Under the pieces are notes generated by a model. The model saw only the letters and a program-made list of their open reading frames with translations, was not told the DNA's origin and did no database searches. From positions 3,410,001 to 3,474,000 of the forward strand of contig NC_018027.1 of NCBI RefSeq assembly GCF_000266905.1: a stretch of DNA of 64,000 nucleotides, read 5' to 3'. The stretch is from Mycolicibacterium chubuense NBB4. GTDB lineage: Bacteria; Actinomycetota; Actinomycetes; Mycobacteriales; Mycobacteriaceae. The translations under genes and the position numbers were made by a program. Positions 44,606 through 53,275 of the stretch are shown here, piece after piece; position 1 is the stretch's first letter; the number at the start of each line of letters is the position of its first letter.

Positions 44606-46930
44606 AGCGGTTGCGCCTGCGACGATCCCAACGTCGTCGAACGCGTTGCCGATCGCGGCCAGCTGCGGCGTGGTGAAGCCGAGAGCTCTGGCGGAGCTGA
44701 GCACCGCGGCCCGCCCGTCGGTGAACTGGGCGCCCAGACTCAGCCGGGGAATCGACTGGTAGAACACGCGGGCCCACGTTTCGTCGGAGATGTCCGCGGT
44801 GGCCGGGTCGGTCATCATCAGGTACGCGGCGTGGCTGAAGATCGTGCTGTTGACGTGTTCGCCGTGGTCGTCCGCGCTTCCGGTGTAGTAATCGTCCATG
44901 TTGTCCCGGTAGGGTCCCAGTCCGCTGTCGGTCGAGGCGGGATCGGCGAGATTACGCACGGCCCCCAGGCCGGAATCCTCGCCGAGCAGCCACTTGTCGG
45001 TTCCGGACTTCCCTTCGATCAGCATGCCCATGATGTCGGCCATCGCTTCGTTGAGCGCACCGGACTGCCCGTAGTCGAGCACGGACCCGCCGTAGGCGGG
45101 GTTGAGTATCCAGCTGATCACCGCGTGCGTGTACTCGTGCCCGATGACGTCGACACTGGCGTCGAGGTGGCCCGCGTCCCCGAAGACGAACTGCTGGCGC
45201 GCGGGATCCCAGAACGCGTTGGCGTAGCCGGCATCGGAGGTGCGCGGGTTGTACCGGATGCTGACGTCGACCGCAGCGCCCTGGCCGTCGTAAGAATTGC
45301 GGCCCAGCACATCTGAGTAATAGTCGTAGACCTTGGCGGTGTTGGCGTGCGCGGAGACCGCCTCGGCGTTCCAGCCGAACCAGCCGCGGTGTACCACACC
45401 GCCCGGAAGCACCGGTCTGCCGGTGCCGAAGAACGCATACCGGGTCTGGTAGGTCGTGATGTCGCGGTTGGCGTCGACGAGCCCGTAGACGGTGTACCAA
45501 CTCTTGTTCTGGGTGTCGATGGTGATGACGCGCCGGTTGCCCAGCCAGTCTTTGGCGATGGTCGTCGCGGTGTAGGGCTCGGCGTTGGAGACCGTGACGA
45601 GGATGTGCCCCGCGTCGGACCCGTCCGCGTCGATGAGGTAGGCCGCCCCCGACGACGACATGTCACCGTTGTCGGGCAGTTCCACCACCACGCGCCAGGC
45701 CAGCGTCGGCACCGCGGCGTCATCGAGCGCGTCGATCACGAGTTGCTCGGTGAACGTGGTCCTGGCTTCGAATCTCCGCACGGCGTAACGGCTTGCGGCC
45801 GGACCGAGATACGCGACCGCAGCGATCCGGCGGATCTCCTTCTGCTGATCCACAGACGCATCGGGGATGACGTCGAAGGTCGGGGGCAGGCCGAGGTAGT
45901 TGTTGAACAGACTGGTCACCCTACCGTCGGCATCAGTGACCAGGACCACGTCGCTGCCGAGAACGTCGATGCCGTCGACGGTTTCGGTCAGCCGGTAGAA
46001 ATTCTCGGCGGTGGCGCCGGTTCCCGCGCTCGACACGGCGATCGCGGAGGAATCGGCGAATCCGGTTGCGAGACCCAGCGCCGGCGCCACGGCGTTGAGC
46101 ACCGACGCGGCGTCGCCGGCGCTGGTGACCACCTGGTCGGTGAAGCGCCCGTCGATGACGCCGGCGGCGCCCGTGCTGTTGAGGGTCACTTCGACGCCGT
46201 CGCGGGAGAGCAGACCACCCAGATCGGGGACCACCGCGGTCGTCGCGGCACCAGGAACCGACCCCGAGGTGGTGGCGCCGCCCGCCGGCTGACGGTTGTG
46301 CGGGAACTGGCTCTGTCGCACCGCCAGCCACAGCGACTCGACGAGGGCGCCCACGGGGTTCGCAGGACCGGGCAGACCGTCGACGAGCGATCGCAGCCCG
46401 GCCCGGTGTGTCGCAAAGCCGATCACGGTTCGCGGCTTCGGTGCCGCCGTCCATCCCCGAGGGGCGACCACCGCCGTCTCCGCCGGGGTGTCCGGACCGT
46501 CGGCGTCTACCGTCGCCGCACGGGGCGCTCGCTTCGGCGCGGGTGCGGGGTGCTCCGGCGCTTGTGTCGGCTCGGCCGTGTCGGCGGTTTCGGCGGCGGA
46601 TCGGTCGGCGGAGCGCCTCGGCCGCTCGGCCGTCCGGGCGAGGCCCCGGGGACGGTGCCGGTCTCGCCGGTCGGCCGCCGTGGTGGCTGCGTCGTCGGCA
46701 ACCGCCGGGCGATCACGCGTCTTCGTGGCGCGGCTCGCGGTGACTGATTGCCGTGGTTTCGTCGCTGTCTTCGCGGATCTTCCCGCAGACGCCTCCGAGG
46801 AATCGGACGGCGACGCCGCCGCGACCCCGTGGCCGACGGTCAGACCCATCCCGATGCCGACCACAGCGAGACCGGTGTAGAGCCCTCGCCAGGGACATGC
46901 GCAGGAGCCTCGTCGACCGCTTCTGACCAC
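44588..46930 (-). CDS. Thermolysin-like (M4) secreted metallopeptidase
   Basis: A protein of about 780 residues. Residues 1-40 form an export signal (GLAVVGIGMGLTVGHGVAAASP). Then about 170 residues of low-complexity Ser/Arg/Pro sequence precede a FTP-type propeptide region (VDGIDVLGSDVVLVTDADGRVTS). The M4 catalytic core has VIGHEYTHAVISW (HExxH) and ALNEAMADIMG (third ligand), with AHVNSTIFSH-like C-terminal HVNSTIFSHAAYL. GTG 46930 is 11 bases after GGAGG; TTG 46942 is too close to it. The enzyme is probably activated outside the cell after propeptide cleavage. Confidence 0.88.
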   Translation of the reverse strand: MVRSGRRGSCACPWRGLYTGLAVVGIGMGLTVGHGVAAASPSDSSEASAGRSAKTATKPRQSVTASRATKTRDRPAVADDAATTAADRRDRHRPRGLARTAERPRRSADRSAAETADTAEPTQAPEHPAPAPKRAPRAATVDADGPDTPAETAVVAPRGWTAAPKPRTVIGFATHRAGLRSLVDGLPGPANPVGALVESLWLAVRQSQFPHNRQPAGGATTSGSVPGAATTAVVPDLGGLLSRDGVEVTLNSTGAAGVIDGRFTDQVVTSAGDAASVLNAVAPALGLATGFADSSAIAVSSAGTGATAENFYRLTETVDGIDVLGSDVVLVTDADGRVTSLFNNYLGLPPTFDVIPDASVDQQKEIRRIAAVAYLGPAASRYAVRRFEARTTFTEQLVIDALDDAAVPTLAWRVVVELPDNGDMSSSGAAYLIDADGSDAGHILVTVSNAEPYTATTIAKDWLGNRRVITIDTQNKSWYTVYGLVDANRDITTYQTRYAFFGTGRPVLPGGVVHRGWFGWNAEAVSAHANTAKVYDYYSDVLGRNSYDGQGAAVDVSIRYNPRTSDAGYANAFWDPARQQFVFGDAGHLDASVDVIGHEYTHAVISWILNPAYGGSVLDYGQSGALNEAMADIMGMLIEGKSGTDKWLLGEDSGLGAVRNLADPASTDSGLGPYRDNMDDYYTGSADDHGEHVNSTIFSHAAYLMMTDPATADISDETWARVFYQSIPRLSLGAQFTDGRAAVLSSARALGFTTPQLAAIGNAFDDVGIVAGATASTVAV

Positions 46931-47035
46931 AGTTGCCCCCAAGCCTCCGGCGCCGAACGGAATTTACCATCGCGCAGCCGACAATCGGCGGTTCCGGCGC
47001 AGCCGGTCGGTCCCGCCGTCGCCTACGGTGGGACC

Positions 47036-48007
47036 ATGAGGTACCTCGATGTCGACGGAGTGGGGCGGGTCAGCCGAATCGGGCTGGGTACATGGCAGTT
47101 CGGGTCACGCGAGTGGGGGTACGGAACCGACTACGCCTCCGGCGCCGCCCGCGACATCGTGGCGCGGGCACTCGCGCTGGGTGTGACGCTGTTCGACACA
47201 GCGGAGATCTACGGATTCGGAAAGAGCGAACGGATCCTCGGCGAGGCGCTCGGAGCCCAGCGCGCAGAAGTGGCGGTTGCCAGCAAGGTGTTCCCGGTGG
47301 CGCCGTTCCCCGCGGTGGTCAAGCAGCGGGCGCGGGCCAGCGCCCGCCGGCTGCAGTTGGACCGGATCCCGCTGTACCAGATCCACCAGCCCAACCCGGT
47401 GGTCCCCGACTCGGTGATCATGCCCGGGATGCGTGAGTTGCTCGACACCGGTGTCATCGGCGCGGCGGGGGTGTCGAACTATTCGCTGGCGCGCTGGAAG
47501 AAGGCGGACGCAGCACTGGGCCGGCCGGTGATCAGCAACCAGGTGCATTTCTCGCTCGCCCACCCCGAGGCGCTCGACGACCTCGTCCCGTTCGCCGAGC
47601 GCGAGAACCGGGTCGTGATCGCCTACAGTCCGCTGGCGCAGGGCCTGCTGGGCGGCAAGTACGGCGTGGACAACCGTCCGGGCGGGGTCCGCGCGGCGAA
47701 TCCGTTGTTCGCGCCCGAGAACCTGCGGCGGGTAGAGCCACTGCTGCAGACGTTGCGCGACGTGGCCGCCGACGTCGGCGCGAAGCCTGCCCAGGTGGCG
47801 TTGGCGTGGTTGATCGCGCTGCCGGGTGTCGTGGCGATTCCCGGCGCCTCCAGCGTGGAGCAACTGGAGTTCAACGTCGCGGCCGCCGACATCGAGCTGA
47901 GCCTGCAGGCCCGCGAGGCGCTGACCGACGCTGCGCGCGCGTTCCGGCCCGTCCCGGTCACCCGCATTCTCACGGATCTGGTGAAGGACAGACTCGGTTT
48001 ACGCTGA
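47036..48007 (+). CDS. Aldo/keto reductase
   Basis: A 323-residue AKR of the potassium-channel/general-stress type. Features: GLGTWQFGSREWGYG, LFDTAEIYGFGKSE (catalytic Asp/Tyr region), AVASKVFP (Lys) and QIHQPNPV (His), then GVSNYSL. The C-terminus has IPGASSVEQLEFN, the NADPH clamp. The family reduces aldehydes and ketones; the substrate is unknown. It diverges from the M4 protease gene with 105 bases between starts. ATG 47036 (track-type neighbours such as the GTG are not needed) has GGTGGGACC upstream. Confidence 0.9.
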   Translation: MRYLDVDGVGRVSRIGLGTWQFGSREWGYGTDYASGAARDIVARALALGVTLFDTAEIYGFGKSERILGEALGAQRAEVAVASKVFPVAPFPAVVKQRARASARRLQLDRIPLYQIHQPNPVVPDSVIMPGMRELLDTGVIGAAGVSNYSLARWKKADAALGRPVISNQVHFSLAHPEALDDLVPFAERENRVVIAYSPLAQGLLGGKYGVDNRPGGVRAANPLFAPENLRRVEPLLQTLRDVAADVGAKPAQVALAWLIALPGVVAIPGASSVEQLEFNVAAADIELSLQAREALTDAARAFRPVPVTRILTDLVKDRLGLR

Positions 48008-48274
48008 GCGTTACAGATCGGCGCACATTCACAGCAAACTCTCAAGCCGCTCTCCGGCGCACCGACCAGGCGTTTTGCCGCCACTCGCGCGTCGACGAAT
48101 TTTATTGCCGGCTAAGGGTTTAGGACCCCGGACCGGCGGCCATCCCTGTCCCGGGTCGGGACCAGGCTGTTGATCGTCAGACCACGATGGCAACGGTCAC
48201 AGTGCACATCGCACGTCACGTGTTGCGTTGCCCCTCATGGGCGACCTGCCACGAGAACTGGGAGGTACGAGTTG

Positions 48275-48814
48275 ATGGACATGAAGAAGATCGCCGCTGG
48301 TGTCGCCACCGCGGGTGTACTCGGACTCGGCGGTCTCGGCGTCGGCGCCGGCTTGGCGCAGGCCGATCCCGCGACGCCGCACCCGGGCGGCCCCGGACAT
48401 TCGCAAGGCCCCGGTAACGGCAACGACCAGGGCAACGGCAATGGTCAGGGCAACACCAACGACCAGGGCAACACCAACGACCAGGGCAGCGGCAACGCCG
48501 GCGGTATCGGCGTTCCCGGTCCGCGCCCGACGACCGTCACCGGTCCCGGCGTGAACGCCGGCGCACCGGGCAATCCGCTGCCCCCGGGACTCGGCTATCT
48601 GCCGCCTCCCGGACACGGCGGCCCGATGCCGCAGGACCGCATCGGCTACCCCACGGTCCCGGTGTGGGTGAACACTCCGGTTCCGCCGCCTCCGGGCGCG
48701 CCGCTGCAGCCCGCTCTGCCGGACTGGGCGGCGGGTCTGCCGCTCGTCTGGAACCCCGATCTCGGGGTCTGGGGCGTCTGGGACGCCCAGCTGCACACCT
48801 TCGTGCGGCTCTGA
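48275..48814 (+). CDS. Secreted Gly/Asn/Gln-rich protein, 179 aa
   Basis: The ATG has GGAGGT eight bases upstream. A Sec signal (KKIAAGVATAGVLGLGGLGV, ending LAQADP) is followed by about 40 residues of GN/DQ repeats (GNGNDQGNGNGQGNTNDQG) and a proline-rich part. The C-terminal 30 residues contain four tryptophans (LVWNPDLGVWGVWDAQLH). It is unlike any characterised domain I know; similar secreted, tryptophan-ended proteins occur in mycobacteria. A strong hairpin terminator follows 15 bases after the stop. Confidence 0.75.
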   Translation: MDMKKIAAGVATAGVLGLGGLGVGAGLAQADPATPHPGGPGHSQGPGNGNDQGNGNGQGNTNDQGNTNDQGSGNAGGIGVPGPRPTTVTGPGVNAGAPGNPLPPGLGYLPPPGHGGPMPQDRIGYPTVPVWVNTPVPPPPGAPLQPALPDWAAGLPLVWNPDLGVWGVWDAQLHTFVRL

Positions 48815-48828
48815 TCGCAGGACTGACG

Positions 48829-48860
48829 ACGGCCGCCTCACCTGAGGGTGGGGCGGCCGT
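48829..48860. terminator. Strong hairpin terminator
   Basis: A 14-bp stem (left arm begins ACGGCCGCC, right arm ends GGCGGCCGT, one G-T pair) closes the loop TGAG, immediately after the secreted-protein gene. There is no U-tract, as usual in mycobacterial terminators. Confidence 0.75.
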
Positions 48861-48907
48861 TCGCCGTCACCGCTTCGCCGCCGCGCGCGAGCACCTAGGC
48901 TGGGTCG

Positions 48908-50527
48908 GTGACTCTTCTGCTCGGCCCGGTGCTGCGCCATGTCGGTGACACCACGGCAACGGTCTGGGTGCAGACCGACACACCGGCCGAGGTGTCTGTC
49001 CTCGGTTGCTCCGCCAGGACCTTCGAGGTGCAGGGTTGCCACTACGCCTTGGTGGCGGTGACAGGCCTGACACCCGACAGCACCACGGAGTACGAGGTCC
49101 AGGTCGACGGCGTGAAGTGCTGGCCGGAGGCAGGCTCCGATTTCCCGCCGAGCGTGATCAGGACCCGCGGACCGCGTAGCGCCGATCGGCTGCGGATCGT
49201 GTTCGGGTCCTGCCGGTATCCGAAGACCGGCGAGCCCGCGCTCGACGACAAACTCGGGCTCGATGCGCTGGACTGCTATGCCACCCGGCTCAAGACGATG
49301 ACGCATGACGAGTGGCCGGACGCCTTGCTGTTACTCGGCGACCAGGTCTACGCCGACGAGCTCACCCCGGAGGCGCGTCGGCACCTCGCCGGCCGCCGCT
49401 CGAAGGGGCGGCGTCCGCCCGACGAGGTCGTCACGTTCGGTGAATACGAAGGTTTGTACCGCCACACCTGGGGCGACCCGGAGATCCGGTGGATCCTGTC
49501 GACCGTCGCGACCGCGATGATCTTCGACGACCACGACATCCGCGACGACTGGAACACCTCGGCGGCATGGCGCGCGGAGGTCAACGCGAAGCCGTGGTGG
49601 CGCGACCGGATCCGCGCGGGGCTGGGGTCCTACTGGGTGTATCAACACCTCGGAAACCTGTCCCCGCAGGAGTTGGCCGCCGACGACGACTACAAGAAGG
49701 TGACCGCCGCCTCCGGAGACTGCTGGCCGCTGCTGGTCGACCTGGCCGACCGCGCCGACCATGAGGTCGATGGCGACAAGGGCCTACGGTTCAGTTTCCG
49801 CTGGGACCTGGGCCGCAGCAGGCTGTTGATGGCCGATTCCCGCAACGCCCGCATCCTCGACAGCGGTGAGCGAAAGATGCTCGGCGACAGGGAGTTCGGC
49901 TGGCTCGAGGATCAAGTCGACGACGAGCTGGACACGCTGGACCACCTCGTGATCGGTTCGTCGCTGCCGTGGCTGCTTCCGCCCGTCATCGGCGACATGC
50001 AGACCGTGAACGAGATCGCCGCCGGCCGAAGCGGCCTGCGGGGCCGACTGGGCGAGAAGATCCGGCAGGCAGCTGATTTCGAGCACTGGCCGGCGTTCAT
50101 GGAATCGTTTCTGCGGCTGGGCCGGTTGGTCACTGCTGCGGCCGCGCTGCCGAACGGACCCGCCACGGTCTCCATCTTGTCCGGCGACGTCCACCACAGC
50201 TACGCGGCGCGCGCCGATCTTCCCGTGCCGACGCACGCGCGCGTCCACCAGTTGGTGTGCTCCCCCGTACACAACTACGTCCCGGCGTATGTGAAGCCGG
50301 TGTTCAAGCTCGGCTGGTCGCCGCGGCTGGCCCGCGTCACCCGGCGCTGGGCGAAACGCCGGGGCTCCCCCACGCTGCCGCTGTCGTGGCGCAACCTGAG
50401 CGGCCCCCTGTTCGGGAACACCATCGCCACCCTGAATGCCAAGGGCCGCGACGCCGAGGTGCTCTTCGAGCAACCGACTCGGGACGGCGAGCTCGCCGAG
50501 GTCGCCCGGGTGCCGCTCACGAACTGA
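48908..50527 (+). CDS. PhoD-like alkaline phosphatase/metallophosphoesterase
   Basis: A 539-residue enzyme. After an Ig-like N-terminal domain (about 1-95, TATVWVQTDTPAEVSVLG), the metallophosphoesterase core has VFGSCRYPKTG, LLLLGDQVYADE, IFDDHDIRDDW and SILSGDVHHSY, the PhoD-type metal ligands. There is no signal peptide. The start is GTG 48908. It could act on phosphodiesters or phospholipids. It converges with the transporter gene, stops 6 bases apart. Confidence 0.85.
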   Translation: MTLLLGPVLRHVGDTTATVWVQTDTPAEVSVLGCSARTFEVQGCHYALVAVTGLTPDSTTEYEVQVDGVKCWPEAGSDFPPSVIRTRGPRSADRLRIVFGSCRYPKTGEPALDDKLGLDALDCYATRLKTMTHDEWPDALLLLGDQVYADELTPEARRHLAGRRSKGRRPPDEVVTFGEYEGLYRHTWGDPEIRWILSTVATAMIFDDHDIRDDWNTSAAWRAEVNAKPWWRDRIRAGLGSYWVYQHLGNLSPQELAADDDYKKVTAASGDCWPLLVDLADRADHEVDGDKGLRFSFRWDLGRSRLLMADSRNARILDSGERKMLGDREFGWLEDQVDDELDTLDHLVIGSSLPWLLPPVIGDMQTVNEIAAGRSGLRGRLGEKIRQAADFEHWPAFMESFLRLGRLVTAAAALPNGPATVSILSGDVHHSYAARADLPVPTHARVHQLVCSPVHNYVPAYVKPVFKLGWSPRLARVTRRWAKRRGSPTLPLSWRNLSGPLFGNTIATLNAKGRDAEVLFEQPTRDGELAEVARVPLTN

Positions 50528-50533
50528 GCGGGG

Positions 50534-51988
50534 TCAGTGCACTCCTTCCATCCGGCGGCTGATCGACGGGGCGATAGCGAAGACCACCACACCGGCGACC
50601 ACGGCCACCGCGCCGAGGATGCCGAAGTACGCGAACTCCCGTGACGAGTCGTAGTAGCCGGCCAGCACTCCCGACATCGCCGTGCCGAGGCCGACGGAGA
50701 AGAAATACAGGGCCATCATCTGGGCTCGGAACGCCTCGGGCGCCAGCTTTGTGGTGACCGAGAGGCCGATCGGTGAGAGCAGCAACTCCGAGACCGCGAA
50801 CACCGCCATGATCGCCATCACGAGCAGGGCGGGCGTCGCGCGGCCGGTCGTACCCGCGAGCGGCACGAAGCACAGGAACGCCAGCCCCATGCCGATGACG
50901 CCGTAGGCGAACTTGCGCGGCGTGGTGGGCGCCCGGTTACCCAGTCGGGTCCACAGGATCGCGAAGAGCGGCGAGAGCACGATGATCCACACGGGTTCGA
51001 TCGAGCCGATCCAACTCGACGGCGCGGTCCAGCCGAAGATCGACCAGTTCATCCGTTCGTCGGAGTAGACGGCCAGCACGGTGAAGATCTGCTGGAACAG
51101 CGACCAGAACACCGCGTTGGCGACGAACAGCGGAATGAACGCGCGCACCCGGACCTTCTCGTCCGGGCTGACCTGCGCGCTGCGCAGCATGATCACGAAG
51201 TACGCGACCGAGGCGACGATGATCACGCCGGTGGTGACCTGCGACAGGTTGGCCAGCGTGACGAGTTTGACCGCGATCGCGGCACCGATCACCACCAGCC
51301 CGACGACGAGGAAGGCCACGGTCTTGCCGATAGCGTTGCGCGGCAACGGGTTGGGCACATGACGGCCGTGTTCGCCGAGGTTGCGCCGGAACACCACGTA
51401 TTGGGCCAGCCCCAGCGCCATACCGATCGCGGCGGCGCCGAAGCCGTAGTGGAATCCGATCCGGGTCTGCAGCAGGCCGGTGATCAACGGGCCGATGAAC
51501 GCGCCGAGGTTGATGCCCAGATAGAACAGGGTGAACCCGCCGTCGGCTCGGGGGTCCCCCTTGTCGTAGAGCGTCCCCAGCAGCGAGGAGGCATTGGCTT
51601 TCAGCGCTCCCGACCCCAGTGCCACGCACACCAGGCCGACACCGACGCCGGTCAGCCCCGGCAGCAGCGCCAGCGCTATGTGGCCGATCATCACCACCAC
51701 GCCGCCGTAGAACACGGTCCTCTCCATGCCCAGCAGGCGGTCGGCCACCCAGCCGCCGAGAACCGTTGACAGATAGACCAATCCGCCGTAGGCGCCGACG
51801 ATGCCCGTCGCGGTGCTCTGCGGCAGCCCGAGGCCACCGTCGGTCACCGAGTAGTAGAGGTAGTAGGCGAGGATGGTGAGCATCCCGTAGAACGAGAACC
51901 GCTCCCACAGCTCGACACCGAAGAGATTGGTCAACCCGATGGGGTGGCCGAAGAACGTGCGTGCGTTTTCCTGCTGCCCGACAGTCAT
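50534..51988 (-). CDS. Proton-dependent oligopeptide transporter (POT family)
   Basis: A 484-residue, twelve-helix-class membrane transporter of di/tripeptides. The N-terminal FGVELWERFSFYGMLTIL contains the ExxER proton-coupling motif, and YLGINLGAFIGPLITGLL is the POT family signature. ATG 51988 is the last plausible start; further upstream in-frame ATGs (52006, 52027) would add a short hydrophilic leader. It converges with the phosphatase gene. Confidence 0.9.
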   Translation of the reverse strand: MTVGQQENARTFFGHPIGLTNLFGVELWERFSFYGMLTILAYYLYYSVTDGGLGLPQSTATGIVGAYGGLVYLSTVLGGWVADRLLGMERTVFYGGVVVMIGHIALALLPGLTGVGVGLVCVALGSGALKANASSLLGTLYDKGDPRADGGFTLFYLGINLGAFIGPLITGLLQTRIGFHYGFGAAAIGMALGLAQYVVFRRNLGEHGRHVPNPLPRNAIGKTVAFLVVGLVVIGAAIAVKLVTLANLSQVTTGVIIVASVAYFVIMLRSAQVSPDEKVRVRAFIPLFVANAVFWSLFQQIFTVLAVYSDERMNWSIFGWTAPSSWIGSIEPVWIIVLSPLFAILWTRLGNRAPTTPRKFAYGVIGMGLAFLCFVPLAGTTGRATPALLVMAIMAVFAVSELLLSPIGLSVTTKLAPEAFRAQMMALYFFSVGLGTAMSGVLAGYYDSSREFAYFGILGAVAVVAGVVVFAIAPSISRRMEGVH

Positions 51989-52109
51989 ACGGTCAGCCTG
52001 CCCCCTCATCGCGTCGGGTGTGTCCATTGGTCGGTTTTTTCCCGTCAAGGGTGCATCGTTTGAGTCGGTGCTCGACGGGCACAGGGTGTCGTGCGGAGAG
52101 GAGTGCGTG

Positions 52110-52427
52110 ATGACTCACAGCGACATGGACGGCCGAATCGCCGCGGAACTGCCCGAACTCGAACGCCGCGTCGAACGGGCGCGACAAGGGGCGCAGAAAG
52201 CCCAGTTGAGCGCAGCGGCAGCGCTGCAGGCATCGGCCGAGTCCCACGAGCGGACCGCGGAGATCTACGACAAGCTCGCCGAACTCGGGCTCCTGGCCGA
52301 CGTCAAGGATCATGCTGCCCGTCACCGGAAGTTCGCCGAGGACGACCGGCGCATGGCTGCCCGATCGGTGTCGAGCGTGCACGAACACCTCGGTGGCCGC
52401 GCGCCGACCGGCTCACCGGAGCCCTGA
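52110..52427 (+). CDS. Small helical/coiled-coil protein, 105 aa
   Basis: I do not recognise the family. The whole chain is predicted helical and charged, with a heptad-like central region ELPELERRVERARQGAQKAQ and then AELGLLADVKDHAARHRKFAE. No signal peptide. The ATG follows GGAGAGGAGTG. It is divergent from the peptide transporter gene and convergent with a DUF732 gene. Confidence 0.65.
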   Translation: MTHSDMDGRIAAELPELERRVERARQGAQKAQLSAAAALQASAESHERTAEIYDKLAELGLLADVKDHAARHRKFAEDDRRMAARSVSSVHEHLGGRAPTGSPEP

Positions 52428-52430
52428 CCC

Positions 52431-52739
52431 TCAACAGTCGAGGTGGACGACCGCAGCCCGGACGACATCGAATGCCACGGGAACGCCGAGTCCCAGGTCC
52501 TCGGCGAGGTTGTCCACCGCAGAGGGAGCCGGCTCCCCCGAGGTGATCATCGAGCAGGCCGTGCGGCCGGCTGACAGCAACTGGTCGCTGGAGAGGTACG
52601 CGTAGCGGGGCTGCATCTCCTCGAGGTAGGCCGTGGCGTCGGCCGCAGCGGGCGCGGCGAGGTTCAGTCCGATGGCAGCCGACGCGCTCAGCAGCGCCGC
52701 TGTCAGCACGGGCCGTCGCCGTCGCGCAGTGAGGTACAT
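52431..52739 (-). CDS. DUF732-family secreted protein
   Basis: A 102-residue protein: signal peptide (RRRPVLTAALLSASAAIGLN, then AAPAAADA), then a helical domain with YLEEMQPRYAYLSSDQLLSAG and cysteines in RTACSMI and the terminal LDC. DUF732 proteins are common, often paired, in mycobacteria. The ATG follows AGGAGACTC. A paralogue is encoded just upstream at 52903-53214. Confidence 0.78.
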   Translation of the reverse strand: MYLTARRRRPVLTAALLSASAAIGLNLAAPAAADATAYLEEMQPRYAYLSSDQLLSAGRTACSMITSGEPAPSAVDNLAEDLGLGVPVAFDVVRAAVVHLDC

Positions 52740-52902
52740 GAGTCTCCTTGTCGGGGAATCGATTCTGCCGTCCACGTCAGGGCAAGCGTTGCACGCACGA
52801 TTCCCCACCGACGACCTACAGAACCCGCAGGAGACGGAGATCACCCATGACGGGTGGATGTGACATGGGTCGGCAGCCGGAGCCGCCTATCCCGTTACGG
52901 GG

Positions 52903-53214
52903 TCAGCAACCGAGGTCGAGAACCGAGGCGCTGACGATCTCGTTCGCGGTGGCCAGCGCGATGCCCTTCTCCCGGTAGATGGCGTCGACAGCGACCGGTG
53001 CGGGGTAGCCGGCGCCGAGAATTCCGCAGGCGATCCCGCCGGCCGACAGCAAATCGTCCGTGGTCAACGATGTGTAGCGGGGCGTCAGCTTCGCTAGGTA
53101 GGACGCGGTGTCGGCCGAAGCCGTGGGCGCCAGGGACAGCTGCGCCGCACCGGCGACCGCCACACACACGCAGGCAGGCATGACGCCGCGCCACAGTCGA
53201 CTGAACCGCACCAT
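52903..53214 (-). CDS. DUF732-family secreted protein (paralogue)
   Basis: A 103-residue protein with signal peptide (VMPACVCVAVAGAAQLSL, then APTASAD) and a domain closely parallel to its neighbour (YLAKLTPRYTSLTTDDLLSAG, IACGIL, terminal LDLGC). The two genes are tandem on the same strand, 163 bases apart, suggesting an old duplication. ATG 53214 follows AGGGGGTGCTG. Confidence 0.78.
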   Translation of the reverse strand: MVRFSRLWRGVMPACVCVAVAGAAQLSLAPTASADTASYLAKLTPRYTSLTTDDLLSAGGIACGILGAGYPAPVAVDAIYREKGIALATANEIVSASVLDLGC

Positions 53215-53275
53215 CAGCACCCCCTGGTCTGCAACGGATACTAGGTCGGCGAAGGCCGCCTCGCGGCTGAACCGG

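Noticed and set aside
46296..46880. Plus-strand frame at the N-terminal part of the M4 protease
   Set aside because: The opposite strand has a signal peptide and low-complexity linker continuous with the catalytic domain, so this frame is a shadow.
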